NCBI GenBank assembly: GCA_023014485.1
Contig: JAJOZX010009076.1
Coordinates: 48,501-112,500 of the forward strand
Length of the DNA stretch: 64,000 nucleotides
Reading direction: 5' to 3'
Source: Bathynomus jamesi
Lineage: Eukaryota > Arthropoda > Malacostraca > Isopoda > Cirolanidae
The translations under genes were made by a program, and so were the position numbers. Numbering within the stretch: position 1 is the stretch's first letter; every line of letters starts with the position of its first letter. Of this stretch, positions 42,889 to 53,905 are shown piece after piece. Below the pieces are notes generated by a model. It was not told the DNA's origin. It worked only from the letters and a program-made list of their open reading frames with translations, and searched no databases.

Positions 42889-42891
<3 letters not shown>

Positions 42892-42939
<48 letters not shown>
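42892..42939. repeat. (CA)n(TA)n microsatellite
   Basis: (CA)n about 42892-42918 and (TA)n to 42939, directly at the mariner end. Confidence 0.95.
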
Positions 42940-43839
42940 CAGGGCGTCCCAAAAAAATGTATACACACTTTAACAGCTGATAGCTCAATTGATGTTTCTT
43001 TCTTTCCAAGTTAAACCCATTAGAATTAATAATGGCAGTCAGACTAAGCTTTGAACAAAGGAAATTCATTCTAAAATGCTACTGGAAGTGTGAAAACGCA
43101 GTTGAAGTGCAAAGACAGTTTAGGAGGGAGTTTCAAACAGATCCACCAACGCGACTTACCATCACTCGAATTAGAGATAAGTTTGAAGCCGATGGAACTG
43201 TTCAGAATGTCCACAAGAAGCGTTCCGGAAGACCACGGACATCGACAAGCCCCACAAAGCAAGAAAGAGTACTGGAAACGTATCACCAAAGTCCAAGAAA
43301 ATCTGTGCGGCAAGCGAGTCGTGAGGTAGGAATTTCAGAATCGTCTGTCCAACGCATTTTGAAGCGCTGTCAATGGAAAAGTTACATTCCAAGATTAGTC
43401 CATGCTATTAATGAAGATGATCCGGACCGAAGAGTGGAGTATTGCGAGTGGTACTTGGCACGATGTGGATGTGGATTGGACGAAGGGGTTTCGTAGAATA
43501 CCCTCCGCGTTCACCAGACCTCACACCACTAGACTTTTTTTATGGGGATACTTAAAAGACAAAGTCTACGCTATAAAACCTGCAACAGTCGCTGAATTGA
43601 GAGCAGCCATTGAACGAGAATGCACACAAATACCAAACGAAATGTTTCGTGATGTTTGCGATTCCATTGCTTCGCGTTATCAGCAGTGCCTGGACCAGAA
43701 CGGACGTCAGTTTGAAAACAGGCGTTGACAAAACAATTAAATAATTTCTGTAGATTCTATTACATTTTGAAAATGAAATGTATTTTAATAAACACTGCCT
43801 TTATAAGTATTTAAAGTGTGTATACATTTTTTTGGGACG

Positions 43840-43844
<5 letters not shown>
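42940..43844 (+). mobile_element. Mariner-superfamily element with GGGCGTCCC ends, 905 bp
   Basis: Left end CAGGGCGTCCCAAAAAAATG and inverted right end TAGGGCGTCCCAAAAAAATG. Inverted repeats about 33 bp, TA on both sides, all in a TA microsatellite. The middle of the transposase gene is deleted. Confidence 0.92.
43032..43728 (+). pseudogene. Mariner-superfamily transposase with central deletion
   Basis: The N-terminal frame (43032-43496) is a paired-type helix-turn-helix: [49 protein letters not shown], then [20 protein letters not shown]. It runs to EYCEWYLAR near 43460 and then joins, out of frame, the last part of the gene (from about 43480: PSAFTRPH, then LFLWGYLKDKVYAIKP, RCQ-type C-terminus). 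The two catalytic Asp blocks between them are gone, so this is a deletion derivative. Confidence 0.88.

Positions 43845-43900
<56 letters not shown>
43845..43900. repeat. TA microsatellite
   Basis: (TA)n separating the mariner from the truncated Polinton copy 2. Confidence 0.95.
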
Positions 43901-44005
43901 ATTAAATAGATAAATATACATTCTTTATGTTCTACGGGGTATATTAAATAATTAAAAATATAATATATATACACAATTAAATAATTAAATATACATCCTT
44001 TATGT

Positions 44006-44349
44006 CAGGGGTGGCCAACCTATGGCGCATGCGCCAAAAGTGGCGCATTGGATGATTAGAAGTGGCGCATTGCACCCCAGTGATAATAATAATAAAAAAG
44101 TAAGCCTACTAATTTAACTCCAAACATTAAAAGCTTGGTGAAATCAAAACAGACTCAAAAGTCTCATTAAGGTAAGTAATGTTTACATTGTTTTTATATT
44201 AAATCATTATATCATGTAAAAATGCTAAATATATCTATATTAACATATTTTATACAAGAATTGAATGGGGGGTACAAGACTTGTATGGCGCATCTGAACT
44301 CATGCGTGAAAAAATTGGCGAATGAAATGTAAAAGGTTGGCCACCCCTG
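44006..44349. mobile_element. hAT-type MITE, 344 bp, with known empty site
   Basis: Ends CAGGGGTGGCCAACCT and its exact inverse. Perfect 8-bp duplication CTTTATGT (43998-44005, 44350-44357). The sister arm reads straight through at 55897-55915 and shows a single copy of the target. Confidence 0.95.
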
Positions 44350-44351
44350 CT

Positions 44352-44711
44352 TTATGTTCTACGGTGCAAAACGCTAAACTCACACGTAATAGAGTCTACA
44401 TTCACATCGATATTACTTCGTACTACGTGGTAAAACCGTCCAAGCAACACTTCACCGTTTAACTGATACGGATGCATATACTCGACATAAATGGCTTTCA
44501 TATCGTTCAATACTATTTTTGTGCCCACTTTACATTCGGTTGGTAAGTTATCTTTAAACACGGCTAGAATACAATCAAAAGCACGCACAAAGAGGTCATC
44601 GTTAACCACGACATCATTATTAAATACAAGTTTATAAACACGCCTTTCCAATCGAGGGTTTTTTCTTACCGTCCCGAGCTTTTCAATCGTGAACTCTTCT
44701 TCACTCTGCAT
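44352..44711 (-). CDS. Polinton accessory gene C, copy 2, intact
   Basis: A 119-residue open frame starting MQSEEEFTIEKLGTVRKN. Conserved against copies 1 and 3 in YKLVFNNDVVVNDDLFVRAF, ILAVFKDNLPTECKVGTKIV and DMKAIYVEYMHPY. No signal peptide, no membrane segment and no familiar motif; probably a small soluble alpha/beta protein. It starts inside the 3' end of gene B, so the two are packed together as in viral genomes. Function unknown. This is the only complete copy in the window. Confidence 0.65.
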   Translation of the reverse strand: MQSEEEFTIEKLGTVRKNPRLERRVYKLVFNNDVVVNDDLFVRAFDCILAVFKDNLPTECKVGTKIVLNDMKAIYVEYMHPYQLNGEVLLGRFYHVVRSNIDVNVDSITCEFSVLHRRT

Positions 44712-44719
44712 AGCGGCAT

Positions 44720-45434
44720 TCGAAATAATCTTCCAAGTCGTAACGACAGCTATTCATTATATAGAGGTACAGCTCTTCAGGGTGAACAGTGTAGGCATGC
44801 TCTGCCCTGTACCGCTCAAGTGCTTTGTACCAAAGTTCAGGATATTTTGAAGAATCTAAACCTTTTCAATATGCATCCAGCTCTAGACCATTCTCGCCTT
44901 GTTCATTCCCACACTCGATAAATCCGTCGAGCAGAGCGGTGTATGTGCATTCAAGAACCGTGTCAAAATAAATCATATCCGTAACACGGGCCTCTAATAT
45001 AGGCTTCAGCTTACGGAATCCGACGATTTCAAACATTCTGTCGAGGATGAAACGGTTTCGCGTAGGGACAAGAACGTTATTATCAGAAGCATTCTTCCAC
45101 ATCAGTCGTATATCAATGCATGGCTGTTCGTTATTTATGCACAACGTGCAAACAGCAGCATATGAGGAGGCGTCACTACTCTGCTCTCTTCTTGTATCTA
45201 CACCTGCAGGTATTTTATAACGGTCCTCTCCCACTTCTCAACTATCACGAAGATTCTATTCATCTCCTCAACACTTAAATAAATAACATTATGTTTACCA
45301 GAGTTTGCTTGGCTGCAAATCGTTTCAAGTGCATAGTTAATGGTGCCGGTTTCACGCCTGAACACGCGCAATGACTTCGTCACGGAGACATCGTACGAGG
45401 CGTTGAGAATGCTTCTCAAAGGAAGTTCCATCAT
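44720..45434 (-). pseudogene. Polinton accessory gene B, copy 2, one frameshift and one stop
   Basis: Starts MELPLRSILNASYDVSVTKS near 45434-45431. The frame shifts near 45225, between VIVEKW and EDRYKIPAGV. A TGA at 44862-44864 follows LELDAY. Downstream codons continue in frame (YPELWYKALERYRAEHAYTV, then YDLEDYFECRYAE) and overlap the gene C start. This shows the native gene was about 260 residues, longer than copy 1 suggests. Function unknown. Confidence 0.68.
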
Positions 45435-47738
45435 ATTCGCACGTCCACAAGGTTCAAGCTCTGAGATGACTATGAGCCACAGATGGACGGGTCGGCTCGA
45501 CGGGCGGAGTGAGTGACGCTGGTGAAATGTGTACGGGTTTGTTCGATCTCGTGTGTTTCGTGAGGTACACGGGTGAGCGGCTCGCTGGGGGGAGCGTGTC
45601 ACACTGCTAAAGCGTGTACAATGTAGGATGTAGGGTGGATCACTTTTCACTTTTTTTTTTTAATTATAGCTGGTCAAAGTTTTTCCCATGATCTGGTTCA
45701 GTGGAAGTACACTGACACCATTTTTACCAAAATCGATCAATATTTAGGGGTCGCGCATCGACCTTGAAAATTTCAATTTTGGAAATTTGGCCAAATTGAC
45801 AATTTTTTACTGAATAAAGATAAATCATCAAATGACCATATTTTCTGAATCCACTCAGTGAAAGAAATCCTCTCAGATACTTACCAAGTTGATCGGACAA
45901 GTGGTTTAGAAGTTACACTCACCTAGAAATAACATTAAAATTTAAAATACCGTATTTGTCCCCCGTTATGGACGTAATCATAGCATCAGTAGCTGGCGCA
46001 TCCTAAAATCCCAATTACACACACACGCTATGTCTATGACCAATATTTTTACTAATCACAGTTTGCTTTTTATAGATCAACTGTGTCAATTGATTCTTGT
46101 TTGATAAGTCTAGACTTTAGTACAATGGATAAACTGTTAACAACCAGGAGTGGGAAGACTCTGAAAGTTACTTATTCTGGAAAAGAGAAAGCAGCAACAA
46201 CAGCACCACCTTCTCTAAGGTCAGCCACGGACGTCTTCTTAATTGGTCAGCCATCTTCCTCGATCGGTGGTGCCAAATTGCCAACCACCCATCAAGTTCT
46301 CCAGTACTTCTTCTATGCCAAGCAGGAAACTACTGACAGGAAGGCCGCCGTAAAAGACACGATGGCCAATGTTCTGGCATTTTGGAACATGGCACGTATA
46401 AAGACGATCACGAGGCGTAACTGCGAAAGAAAACTGAGTTACTGTGGGAAGAGTGGCGCTCGCTGCAGAAGAGCAAGATGAGAGACAGTGACGCGGGAAA
46501 AGGCAGGGAGAAGTTTTCAGAAAATCTGAACAAGCTCTGGGACATCGTAGCTCCTGATGCTATTGAAGAGATACAGAAAAGTCGACTGCTCTCAGACAAC
46601 AACAAAGAAGAAGATATTAAATTTTATGAGGATCAACGGGGCCTGCGCCAGGCAACAATGAGTGGGAATGATAAAGTGTTCGTTGTCAAGAGAAACGGCA
46701 ACTCTCAAGACAACAATCTCGTGATGAGCCAGGCACCTCAAAACGAAATTAGGAACCGAAGCTGAAGCGACGATGAATCTATAGAGAGCAGATCATCGAG
46801 CAACTCCGAATCACAGCTAGAACCACCATACCGACAGCCGAGAGAATCAACTGTATCAATCAGCCTTCCTCACCGCATCCTCAATGCACCGGCTGTTATT
46901 GAAGTGGCTGATCGCTTCCGGATGTCCAATAATCAGGTGTGTATATATCAGTGATGATCGTTCCTTGACAAAGATATAATAGACGTAACGACGGAAAATT
47001 TAGTGATTATTTTGTCACATAAAAACCATACGCATCCTTGTCAATTTCCTTTCATTTCGCACATAGGTGGCAAGTGTCGTGGCGGCAGTCCTACGTTCGG
47101 CAGATCCGCCCGCAGACCTGGACAAATTCAGTATCTCGAAGGACACGTCTCGCCGTGGAAGAGTGGCACATCGTTGTGAAGTGTCGACAGCTGTGCAGAA
47201 TCCTTCGTATCTCCGAGGCATGCTGTCGTCCACTGGGACGGTAAAGTAATCAAGGTCAGTTTTGCCCTCACCGTGGACGACAGTGAATTAACATGTTCCA
47301 GTGACGACAGTGGATTGACATATTCCAGTGGACGATAATGGATTGGCATGTATGACATACGTTTCAGGACTCTCCTGGATCATTGGAGCACCGCCAGGCG
47401 ATTCTCATCTCCGGAGCTCCCCAATGCACAGAAGGAAAGTTGCTGGCCGTTCCGACTGTTGCTGACGGCACCGGTCTGTCCCAGGCCCAGGCGACCTTTC
47501 GTGCTCTCAAAGACTGGGATGCGAGAACAACGTGATTGGACTGTGCTTCGACACAACTTCCTCCAATACGGGGAGGGTGCAGGGTGCGGTGGTCCGGCTG
47601 GAAAACATGCTTGGTAAACCGCTCTTCCAGCTGGGCTATCGCCATCACGTTATGGGAGCTCATCGTGGGGCAGTGGTCATCACCGCGTTGGAAGAACCAC
47701 AGCACCAACTGAACCTTTGTTTCCAGTATCTGAGGAGG

Positions 47739-48482
47739 GGGATGGGACAATTCGACGTGGCCGACTCGATGCGACCCAACTCGATGTGGCCGACTCGATG
47801 TCAGGACAACTCGATGTCAAGCCAAGTCGATGCCAGGCCAAGTCGATGCCAGGCCAAGTCGAAGCATATTGTGTTTTATTATCTTTTAAGGGTATTTTAA
47901 GAAGAAAAAGTAAAGCATAAAAAATAATTAAGGCTAGGTAAGGAAGGTTAGGTAAGGTAGGGTAGGTAGGTTAAGTTAGGTAGGTTAGGTAAGGTAGGGT
48001 AGGTAAGGTTAGGTAAGGTAGGGTAGGTAGGTTAAGTTAGGTAGGTTAGGTAAGGTTAGGTAAGGTAAGGTAAGGTAGGGTAAGGTAGGGTAGGTAGGTT
48101 AGGTAAGGTTAGGTTAGGTTAGGTAGGTTAGGTAGGTTAGGTAAGGTAGGGTAGGTAGGGTAGGTAAGGTTAGGTTAAGTAAGGTTAGGTAGGTAAGGTA
48201 AGGTTAGGTAGGTAGGTTAGGTTAGGTAGGTTAGGTAAGGTTAGGTTAGGTAAGGTAAGGTTAGGTAAGGTAGGTTAGGTTAGGTAGGTTAGGTTAGGTA
48301 AGGTTAGGTAAGTAAGTAATTATTGAACTCGGCCTCGGTCTTGGCTTCAGACTCGACTACAACACTGTTTGGCATCGACTTGGCCTGGCATCGACTTGGC
48401 TTGACATCGATTGTCCTGACATCGAGTCGGCCACATCGAGTTGGGTCGCATCGAGTCGGCCACATCGAATCGTACCCAACCC
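47739..48482. mobile_element. MULE-like element with AACTCGATG-repeat inverted termini, 744 bp
   Basis: Nested in the transposase gene. Ends GGGATGGGACAATTCGA and, inverted, GGGTTGGGTACGATTCGA. The 9-bp duplication is CTGAGGAGG / CTGAGGAGA (one mismatch). The inverted repeats are about 120 bp and made of CGATGTGGCCGACT and AAGTCGATGCCAGG repeats. The interior is almost wholly a TTAGG-like array. Confidence 0.82.
47930..48322 (+). repeat. TTAGGT/AAGGTAGGG degenerate array, about 390 bp
   Basis: Mixed GGTTAGGTAAGG and GGTAGGGTAGG words with almost no other sequence; strongly strand-biased (G and T on plus). Telomere-like but not pure TTAGG. It fills the core of the MULE-like element. Confidence 0.9.
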
Positions 48483-50401
48483 CTGAGGAGAAGGTGAATT
48501 TTAAGTCTAAGGCGCATTTGTTTTCTCCAATGATTTTTTGCCTTCAGAGCAATTGAGATATCAGCGTCCTTCTACTAATGATGTTAATAGCAGTCGAAAA
48601 TGGAAACTTCAGTCGTTTTTCATGCAATATTTCATAACTCCCCTTTCAGGTGGGACAAGCTCGACCTCTCGACTTATCGCGAGCTGGAGATCGAGCATTT
48701 GGCGGAGGTGACGTGGCTGATGGAGCTCCGAGATGAGGCAGTCAAGTTCCTCGGCACCGCTTCTGGTCTTGTCAGAGAAGACTACCGAGAAGTGGCGGAG
48801 ATTACACTCCTGGTACTCGGGGCCCAGCCACGTCGTGGCACACACTTCATGCGCCCAGGAGCCTACCATCATGCGAGGTGGATGGCCAAGGTTGTATTTT
48901 GAATTAGAGTTAAATATTGTATTGCCTTCTGCAAACAGCCATTTGAAGTCCCTACCAGAAAAAATAAGATAAATAATTTACCATTAAACAAACTTATATG
49001 GAGTGGTATCGGTATTTATACATCACAGTGCGTATTCGTTTCAGATCATCTACTACACGAAGCTCCTGATGTTCAGCGGTCAGCTGGAGTTCGACGACAA
49101 GCTGGTACAGAAACTTCAGAGTGGTACTATTTACTGCACTCCTCTACGCACCTGCCTGGCTGGCGGCTCCTGTCGCAGCTGATGCCCCGCTGAATGACCT
49201 TGTGTTGTACCGGCGTCTTCTGCAGTACAGGGTTGTGGATCGCGAGATCGCAGAGGCTTCACTGGCAGTGATCAGGCGGCACTTGTGGTATCTGAGGCCT
49301 CAGACCGTCGTTTTCCCCCTCTGCAGTGACAAAGTGGAAGACACTGTGAAGCACGAGATGGCAAGAAGCTGTGCCGCCTCGCTGTGCCCGAGGACTTCAC
49401 GTATGGCAACGTCCGGTTGATGACACGACGCGCCTTCCGAACCTGATCGATGAATCATCGTGGTTCGTGTTCACAGGCCTGCAGGTGTGCGCGTCTACGT
49501 GGCTCACTCTGCCGGTGAATAAGTGGGATCAAGTTAAAACTACTGTGATCTGAAGAATGTCATCTCGCATCTGAAAGTTACCAACGACGTGGCAGAGAGA
49601 GGGATAAAACTGATAGAAGATTACGCGAACACTGTCACGAAAGACGAGTCACAGCTGCAGGGTCTTCTTCAGCTCGTGGAAAAGAGCCGGAAAGAACTCG
49701 GTGACTTCAAGAAGTCGTCACTTGCCAAGATGACGTAGCGCAGAGGGAAAGGGAGTTAGCAGAGAGAGTACATGGCGCACGCCTTAAGATGACGTGTGTT
49801 CTAACCACGATTCATACAGTTTTTGAACGTAGTTAGGGGCACCGGAGTAAGTGCCTTTAGTGATATCGGTAAACCGTTTTTAATACAAAATACATTTGAT
49901 CTTTCCTTATTCGTTTTATCTTATCCTAAAAAGCAGACAATGGCAGACAGCATATGGAGGTACGGGGACAAATACGGTATTTTAAATTTTAATGCTATCT
50001 CAAGGTGAGTATAACTTCTAACCACTTGTTCTATCAACTTGGTAATAGAGGATTTCTTTCACTGAGAGGATTCAGAAAATATGGTCATTTGATGATTTAT
50101 CTTTATTCGTAAAAAATTGTCAATTTGGCCAAATTTCCAAAATTGAAATTTTCAAGGTCGATGCGCGACCCCTAAATATTGATCGATTTTGGTAAAAATG
50201 GTGTCAGTGTACTTCCACTGAACCAAATCATGGGAAAAACTTTGACCAGCTATAATTTTTTAAAAAAAGTGAAAAGTGATCCACCCTAGACTGTACAGGC
50301 TTGTTCGAACACTTGTGCTCTTGGACAAACAGAATTTTCCACTACATGAAACAATACCGGCTTTAATGTTTTATCACTCACCAGACGTTCATTTCCGCAA
50401 A

Positions 50402-50987
50402 CTAAACATCACAGTCCGGTGCACTATTTGAGAGAAACATATGCCCATATTTATCCCTTTTGTTTAACAAGCGATACTCGTCTCTAAAGTCTGTTAAAAA
50501 CTCACACAGCCCATTAGCCACAACCTCACTACAAACCTCGTCATGATATATATTAATATAATGATAAAAATACTTAAGATTCTCCATGATGACAAGATTT
50601 ACATTCTCAACCGTAGGGTACGAGTAGTCGGTATAGTGTAACATGACATAATATCGCTTGTCACACCACTCATCAACAAGACTCACTATCCATAACCGTT
50701 GCTTATCTTCTGAACGTGTTACTTCTTCTACTTCGCGGTATATGTGAGCCTTTATAAAGGTTAGGTCTGTAACACTTCAATACATCGTCTGTACTACGAA
50801 ATCCTACAATGCCCCCGCCAGAATACCCGTAGAGTATTTGAACATCTTGGTCCTTCGCACGGCTCAATGTAGCCTTAAAAGTGTAAAAGGAGGGGGGAAT
50901 AGGGAGTTTTTCAGTATCCACCACATCTTGGCACTTTGCCGAATACCACTTCATAAATGTTGAACACGCAATATTAAAGGTAGCCAT
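50402..50987 (-). pseudogene. Polinton accessory gene A, copy 2, one frameshift
   Basis: Starts MATFNIACSTFMKWYSAKCQ at 50987 and is open to STDDVLK; a frameshift near 50765 separates it from the frame 50686-50402 (SLVDEWCDKRYYVMLHYTDY, ENLKYFYHYINIYHDEVCSE, EFLTDFRDEYRLLNKRDKYG). It ends NSAPDCDV with the same TAG as copy 1. About 195 residues when whole. The breaks differ from those of copy 1, so both were lost independently. No recognised domain. Confidence 0.72.
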
Positions 50988-51276
50988 TACTATTTTTCTT
51001 CTACGCGGGAGAATACACGTCTGAGCTCAAGGGTATGCAGAGGTCAACTCAGGGCCGGATTAAGACCTTTAGAGGCCCTAAGCACTTAAAAGATTTTGGT
51101 GCCCCATATATATGTAATTCAAAATATAAACAAAAATAAACCATAAAATAAAATTGTATTTTTTGAAATGAAACAAAACTTACAGTAAGATGGAAAATAA
51201 TGTTTATTTTTGTATACTTCCACTTCATTTATATTTGAAAAGTTTTCTCCTACTTTTTTAATTGCAAAGTCTTTGA

Positions 51277-53905
51277 TCAGATCCTCAAACTAATCTTACG
51301 TAACACATCTGCTTCTATACTTAGTAGAGATAAGGCATCCAGCCTGCCTTGTTGCATAGTTGTTCTGTTGGTATTTTTAATATACTTCAACTGAGAAAAT
51401 GAACGCTCAGCTGAGCAATTTGTGACCATTAATGTTAAAAATATACGAAAGGCAATTTCTACATTTGGGAAGGCACACTCAATATTGTCTTCTACAATTA
51501 TTTTATAAAGTTCAGCATGACTGAATCTTGTTTTACATTTTTTTTGCACTGAACTTATGGCACACATATGAGTGAAACTGCTGAAGCTCAGCAGAGAAAT
51601 TAGTGTTCAAGTCCTCTGGGTAAGCATCAATCATCTTTTTACAACCCTGAGAATACCTTTCAATTTCAGTAGATGATGAAGTGGTGACATTATGTGGCAC
51701 ATCACTTAGAAAAGAAAATCTCTCTGCTATTTCTTTGTATATCTCTCCTCTTCTTCTCATCTCAGTTTCAAGTTTGTCAACAATTGTGTAAAAGGTGGTG
51801 ATAAGAAATTTATCTCTGGCATTCAGATATACTTCTGGTGCATCTCCGTCATTGGGTACCTTCTTTCTGATACGTTTGCGAGTTTGAGCTGCCTTGTAAT
51901 CAACATCTGGTAGCATTTCCTTTGTAGCTGCTTCATATCTTTCAAATTCATCTCGTGAAGTGCACAGTTGGTCAGCTAATGATCCATACAGATCTGCACA
52001 TGTTTTTAAGTTCACATCCTTATTCTGTAGAACTTTGCTTACTCTATGAAAATTTTGCAAAATCTCATCCCAAAAATTCAACATAAAAACGAATTCTAGC
52101 TCTTGCATCTTATTTGCAATTTATTTGCTTCTCTTCTAGTGTCTCCCTTTTGTGACTGGTCTTCAGCTATACATTCTAACGCTTCTAAAATTTTAAGGAA
52201 AGATTTCAAAATTGCTGCTGTTGCCATAGCATGTGCCTCCCATCTGGTATCAGAGAGGGATTTTAAGACACTTTCATTTCCAATACAACCTTTAAGAATT
52301 TCCCACCTGCTGGTTGAGGCTAAAAAAAAGGTATAGAGCAACTGCACTGTAGAGAAGAAATTAACCGCCTCTTGACAGCAGTCAACAGCACTTCGGCCTA
52401 CCAGATTTAGTGAATGGGCTGCACAGGGCACATATATAGCAAACTTGTTTGTTTCTAAAAATTTTTGTTGCATCCCCTTATAACGCCCAGACATGTTGGC
52501 AGCGTTGTCGTAAGATTGACCCCCTACATTTTGAAAAGTTTAGCTTACAAACTTCACGTAAGTACTGCAACACCTGATTTGCCATTTCCTCACCAGTATG
52601 GCTTTTAATTTTCAGAAAGGTTAAAAAGCGTTCAATAGGGTGTCCATCTTTTAAGTACCTAAGTACAACACTTAACTGATCGATATGTGATAGATCTGGT
52701 GTTGAATCAACTGACAAACTAAAATAACCAGAAGATTTTACTTCGTCAACAATGAGTGCGTGGACCTTTGAGCCATTAGTTGAATGAGTTCCTCACAGGT
52801 GGTTTTGGACAGGTAAGAAGGATTTCCTTTGCCAGAATTTCCATATTTCAAAATGTGACCTGCTAAAAATGGATCAAACCGGCTTATGAGCTCAAGCAGC
52901 CCTAAAAAATTCCCATTCTGCAATGATCCAAATCTTTCTTCTGTTCCTCGAAAAGACAAGCCACGTTCAGCTAACGTACAAATAACAGCTATGACACGCC
53001 TCAAGACATGTTCCCAGTAATCACACTCTTCCTGAATTTGTTTTTCCAACTGTTGTCCCAACCCGCACCTTGTCTGCGAGTTAAGTATGTTAGCATAGAG
53101 TCTCGGTGAGTAGTGCTTTTTTCATGATGATCAATTACAATAGTATTTCGCCAGTCACTGAACCCTTCTCTTATAACAAAATGTGAGATATTTTTAGGAG
53201 CAAACAGTTTACAAACATAACAGTAAACTGATCCTGTTGATGGTGAATACAATAACCACTCTCTCTTGTATTTCTCACCATTGGCTTTTGTCCCAACGAA
53301 AAGTTTTGTGAACAGTATCTTGCTGGTTTGCCACTACTGAAATGCCGGTAAGACTTGTCAAATGGCCCATTGTGGTGTTGACAGTCACTGGGTCCACAAG
53401 CAATCCAATAAGCCACATCATCAGCAGAGAAATCAAGCCACAACCCTGGATCTTTTGCTATATTTACTTCATCTTCTGCAGACTGATTCATTTCACCACC
53501 ATCACCATGGTCCACTAAACTTTCATTTTCAGCAATTATTTCAACCCCAGAATGTCTTGTAAAGCAACTTGAATCAACATTTGCAGTAGAGGTATCAAGA
53601 GAATTTACAGGCAAAGTGAGATCAGTAGTGAGACATGTGGTAGATGAACCTGCTTGTGACACCTCGGTGATTCCAACGTCATCATATTTTGATTTTGAAG
53701 TGATCAAAGTGGTATTTGTGTCCACTTCTGATGACGGAGATCGGTTTTGATTCAGAATCGGTATATCATGTTGACGTTGTGGTCGTGGAACTTGTGTGAA
53801 GAAATCAGTCAGCTTTGCAGTCTTGGACTCTAAATCCAAAGTCTTCTCTTGTTTCTCTTTTGATAGTTTTCGCTTTTGTGCACCACTTAACTGAACACGT
53901 TTCAT
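51277..53905 (-). pseudogene. hAT transposase (TTF zinc finger and DUF4371 type), frameshifted
   Basis: Starts MKRVQLSGAQKRKLSKEKQE at 53905, a basic N-terminus, then a long Ser/Thr/acidic linker, a conserved LWLDFSADDVAYWIACGPSDC, and a TTF-type zinc finger around SVYCYVCKLF and IDHHEKSTTHRD. The DUF4371-like part follows with VIAVICTLAERGLSFRG and FLAGHILKYGNSG. The catalytic part has FSLSVDSTPDLSH (Asp) and ADVLRKI at the end. The hAT dimerisation motif is NCSAERSFSQLKYIKN (about 51400). Frameshifts near 53250, 53050, 52725, 52490, 52105 and 51550 break an enzyme of about 850 residues. Otherwise well preserved, so fairly young. Confidence 0.9.

Larger units (their letters stand above)
39839..42890 (-). 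mobile_element. CACTG-end DNA transposon, copy 3
   Basis: Left terminus CACTGGGTAACAAAATTTG. Inverted repeat words GGCGCTGATTCC and TATCATCAACCGTTTC on the left (about 39907-39955) correspond to GGACTCAGCGCCC and ACCATTGATGATA on the right (about 42815-42868). The right tip is lost in a (CA)n(TA)n microsatellite. Encloses the gene at 40627-42410 and a hAT MITE. Confidence 0.7.
46122..49740 (+). pseudogene. Transposase-like gene of the 4.65-kb element, broken
   Basis: Fragments in several frames, in order: MDKLLTTRSGKTLKVTYSGK start at 46122, then LPTTHQVLQYFFYAKQ; KFSENLNKLWDIVAPDAIEE (46508-); VVHWDGKVIK near 47228 with an Asp; ILISGAPQCTEGKLLAVPT (about 47400); GLCFDTTSSNTGRVQGAVVR (about 47536) with a second Asp, followed by GYRHHVM; after the nested element, LREDYREVAEITLLVLG and GAYHHARWMAKVVF (48771-48902); LNDLVLYRRLLQYRVVD and HLWYLRPQTVVF (49192-49310); LTLPVNKWDQ and DVAERGIKLIEDYA with a Glu (about 49505-49625). 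The D, D, HH, E order suggests a DDE enzyme. Exon-like gaps separate the parts, some probably introns. Similar uncharacterised proteins are common in arthropods and Hydra (recall). Confidence 0.65.
45633..50286 (+). mobile_element. 4.65-kb DNA transposon with ~330-bp inverted repeats and TA target
   Basis: Ends GGGTGGATCACTTTTCAC and its inverse. The terminal inverted repeats run from 45633 to about 45962 and from about 49964 to 50286 at high identity. TA flanks both sides (45631-45632, 50287-50288). Inside is a broken transposase-like gene and a nested MULE-like element (47739-48482). I do not know a family name for it. Confidence 0.85.

Noticed and set aside
47930..48322. True chromosome end
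   Set aside because: The array is degenerate, about 390 bp long, and enclosed by inverted repeats of a transposon with a target duplication on both sides.
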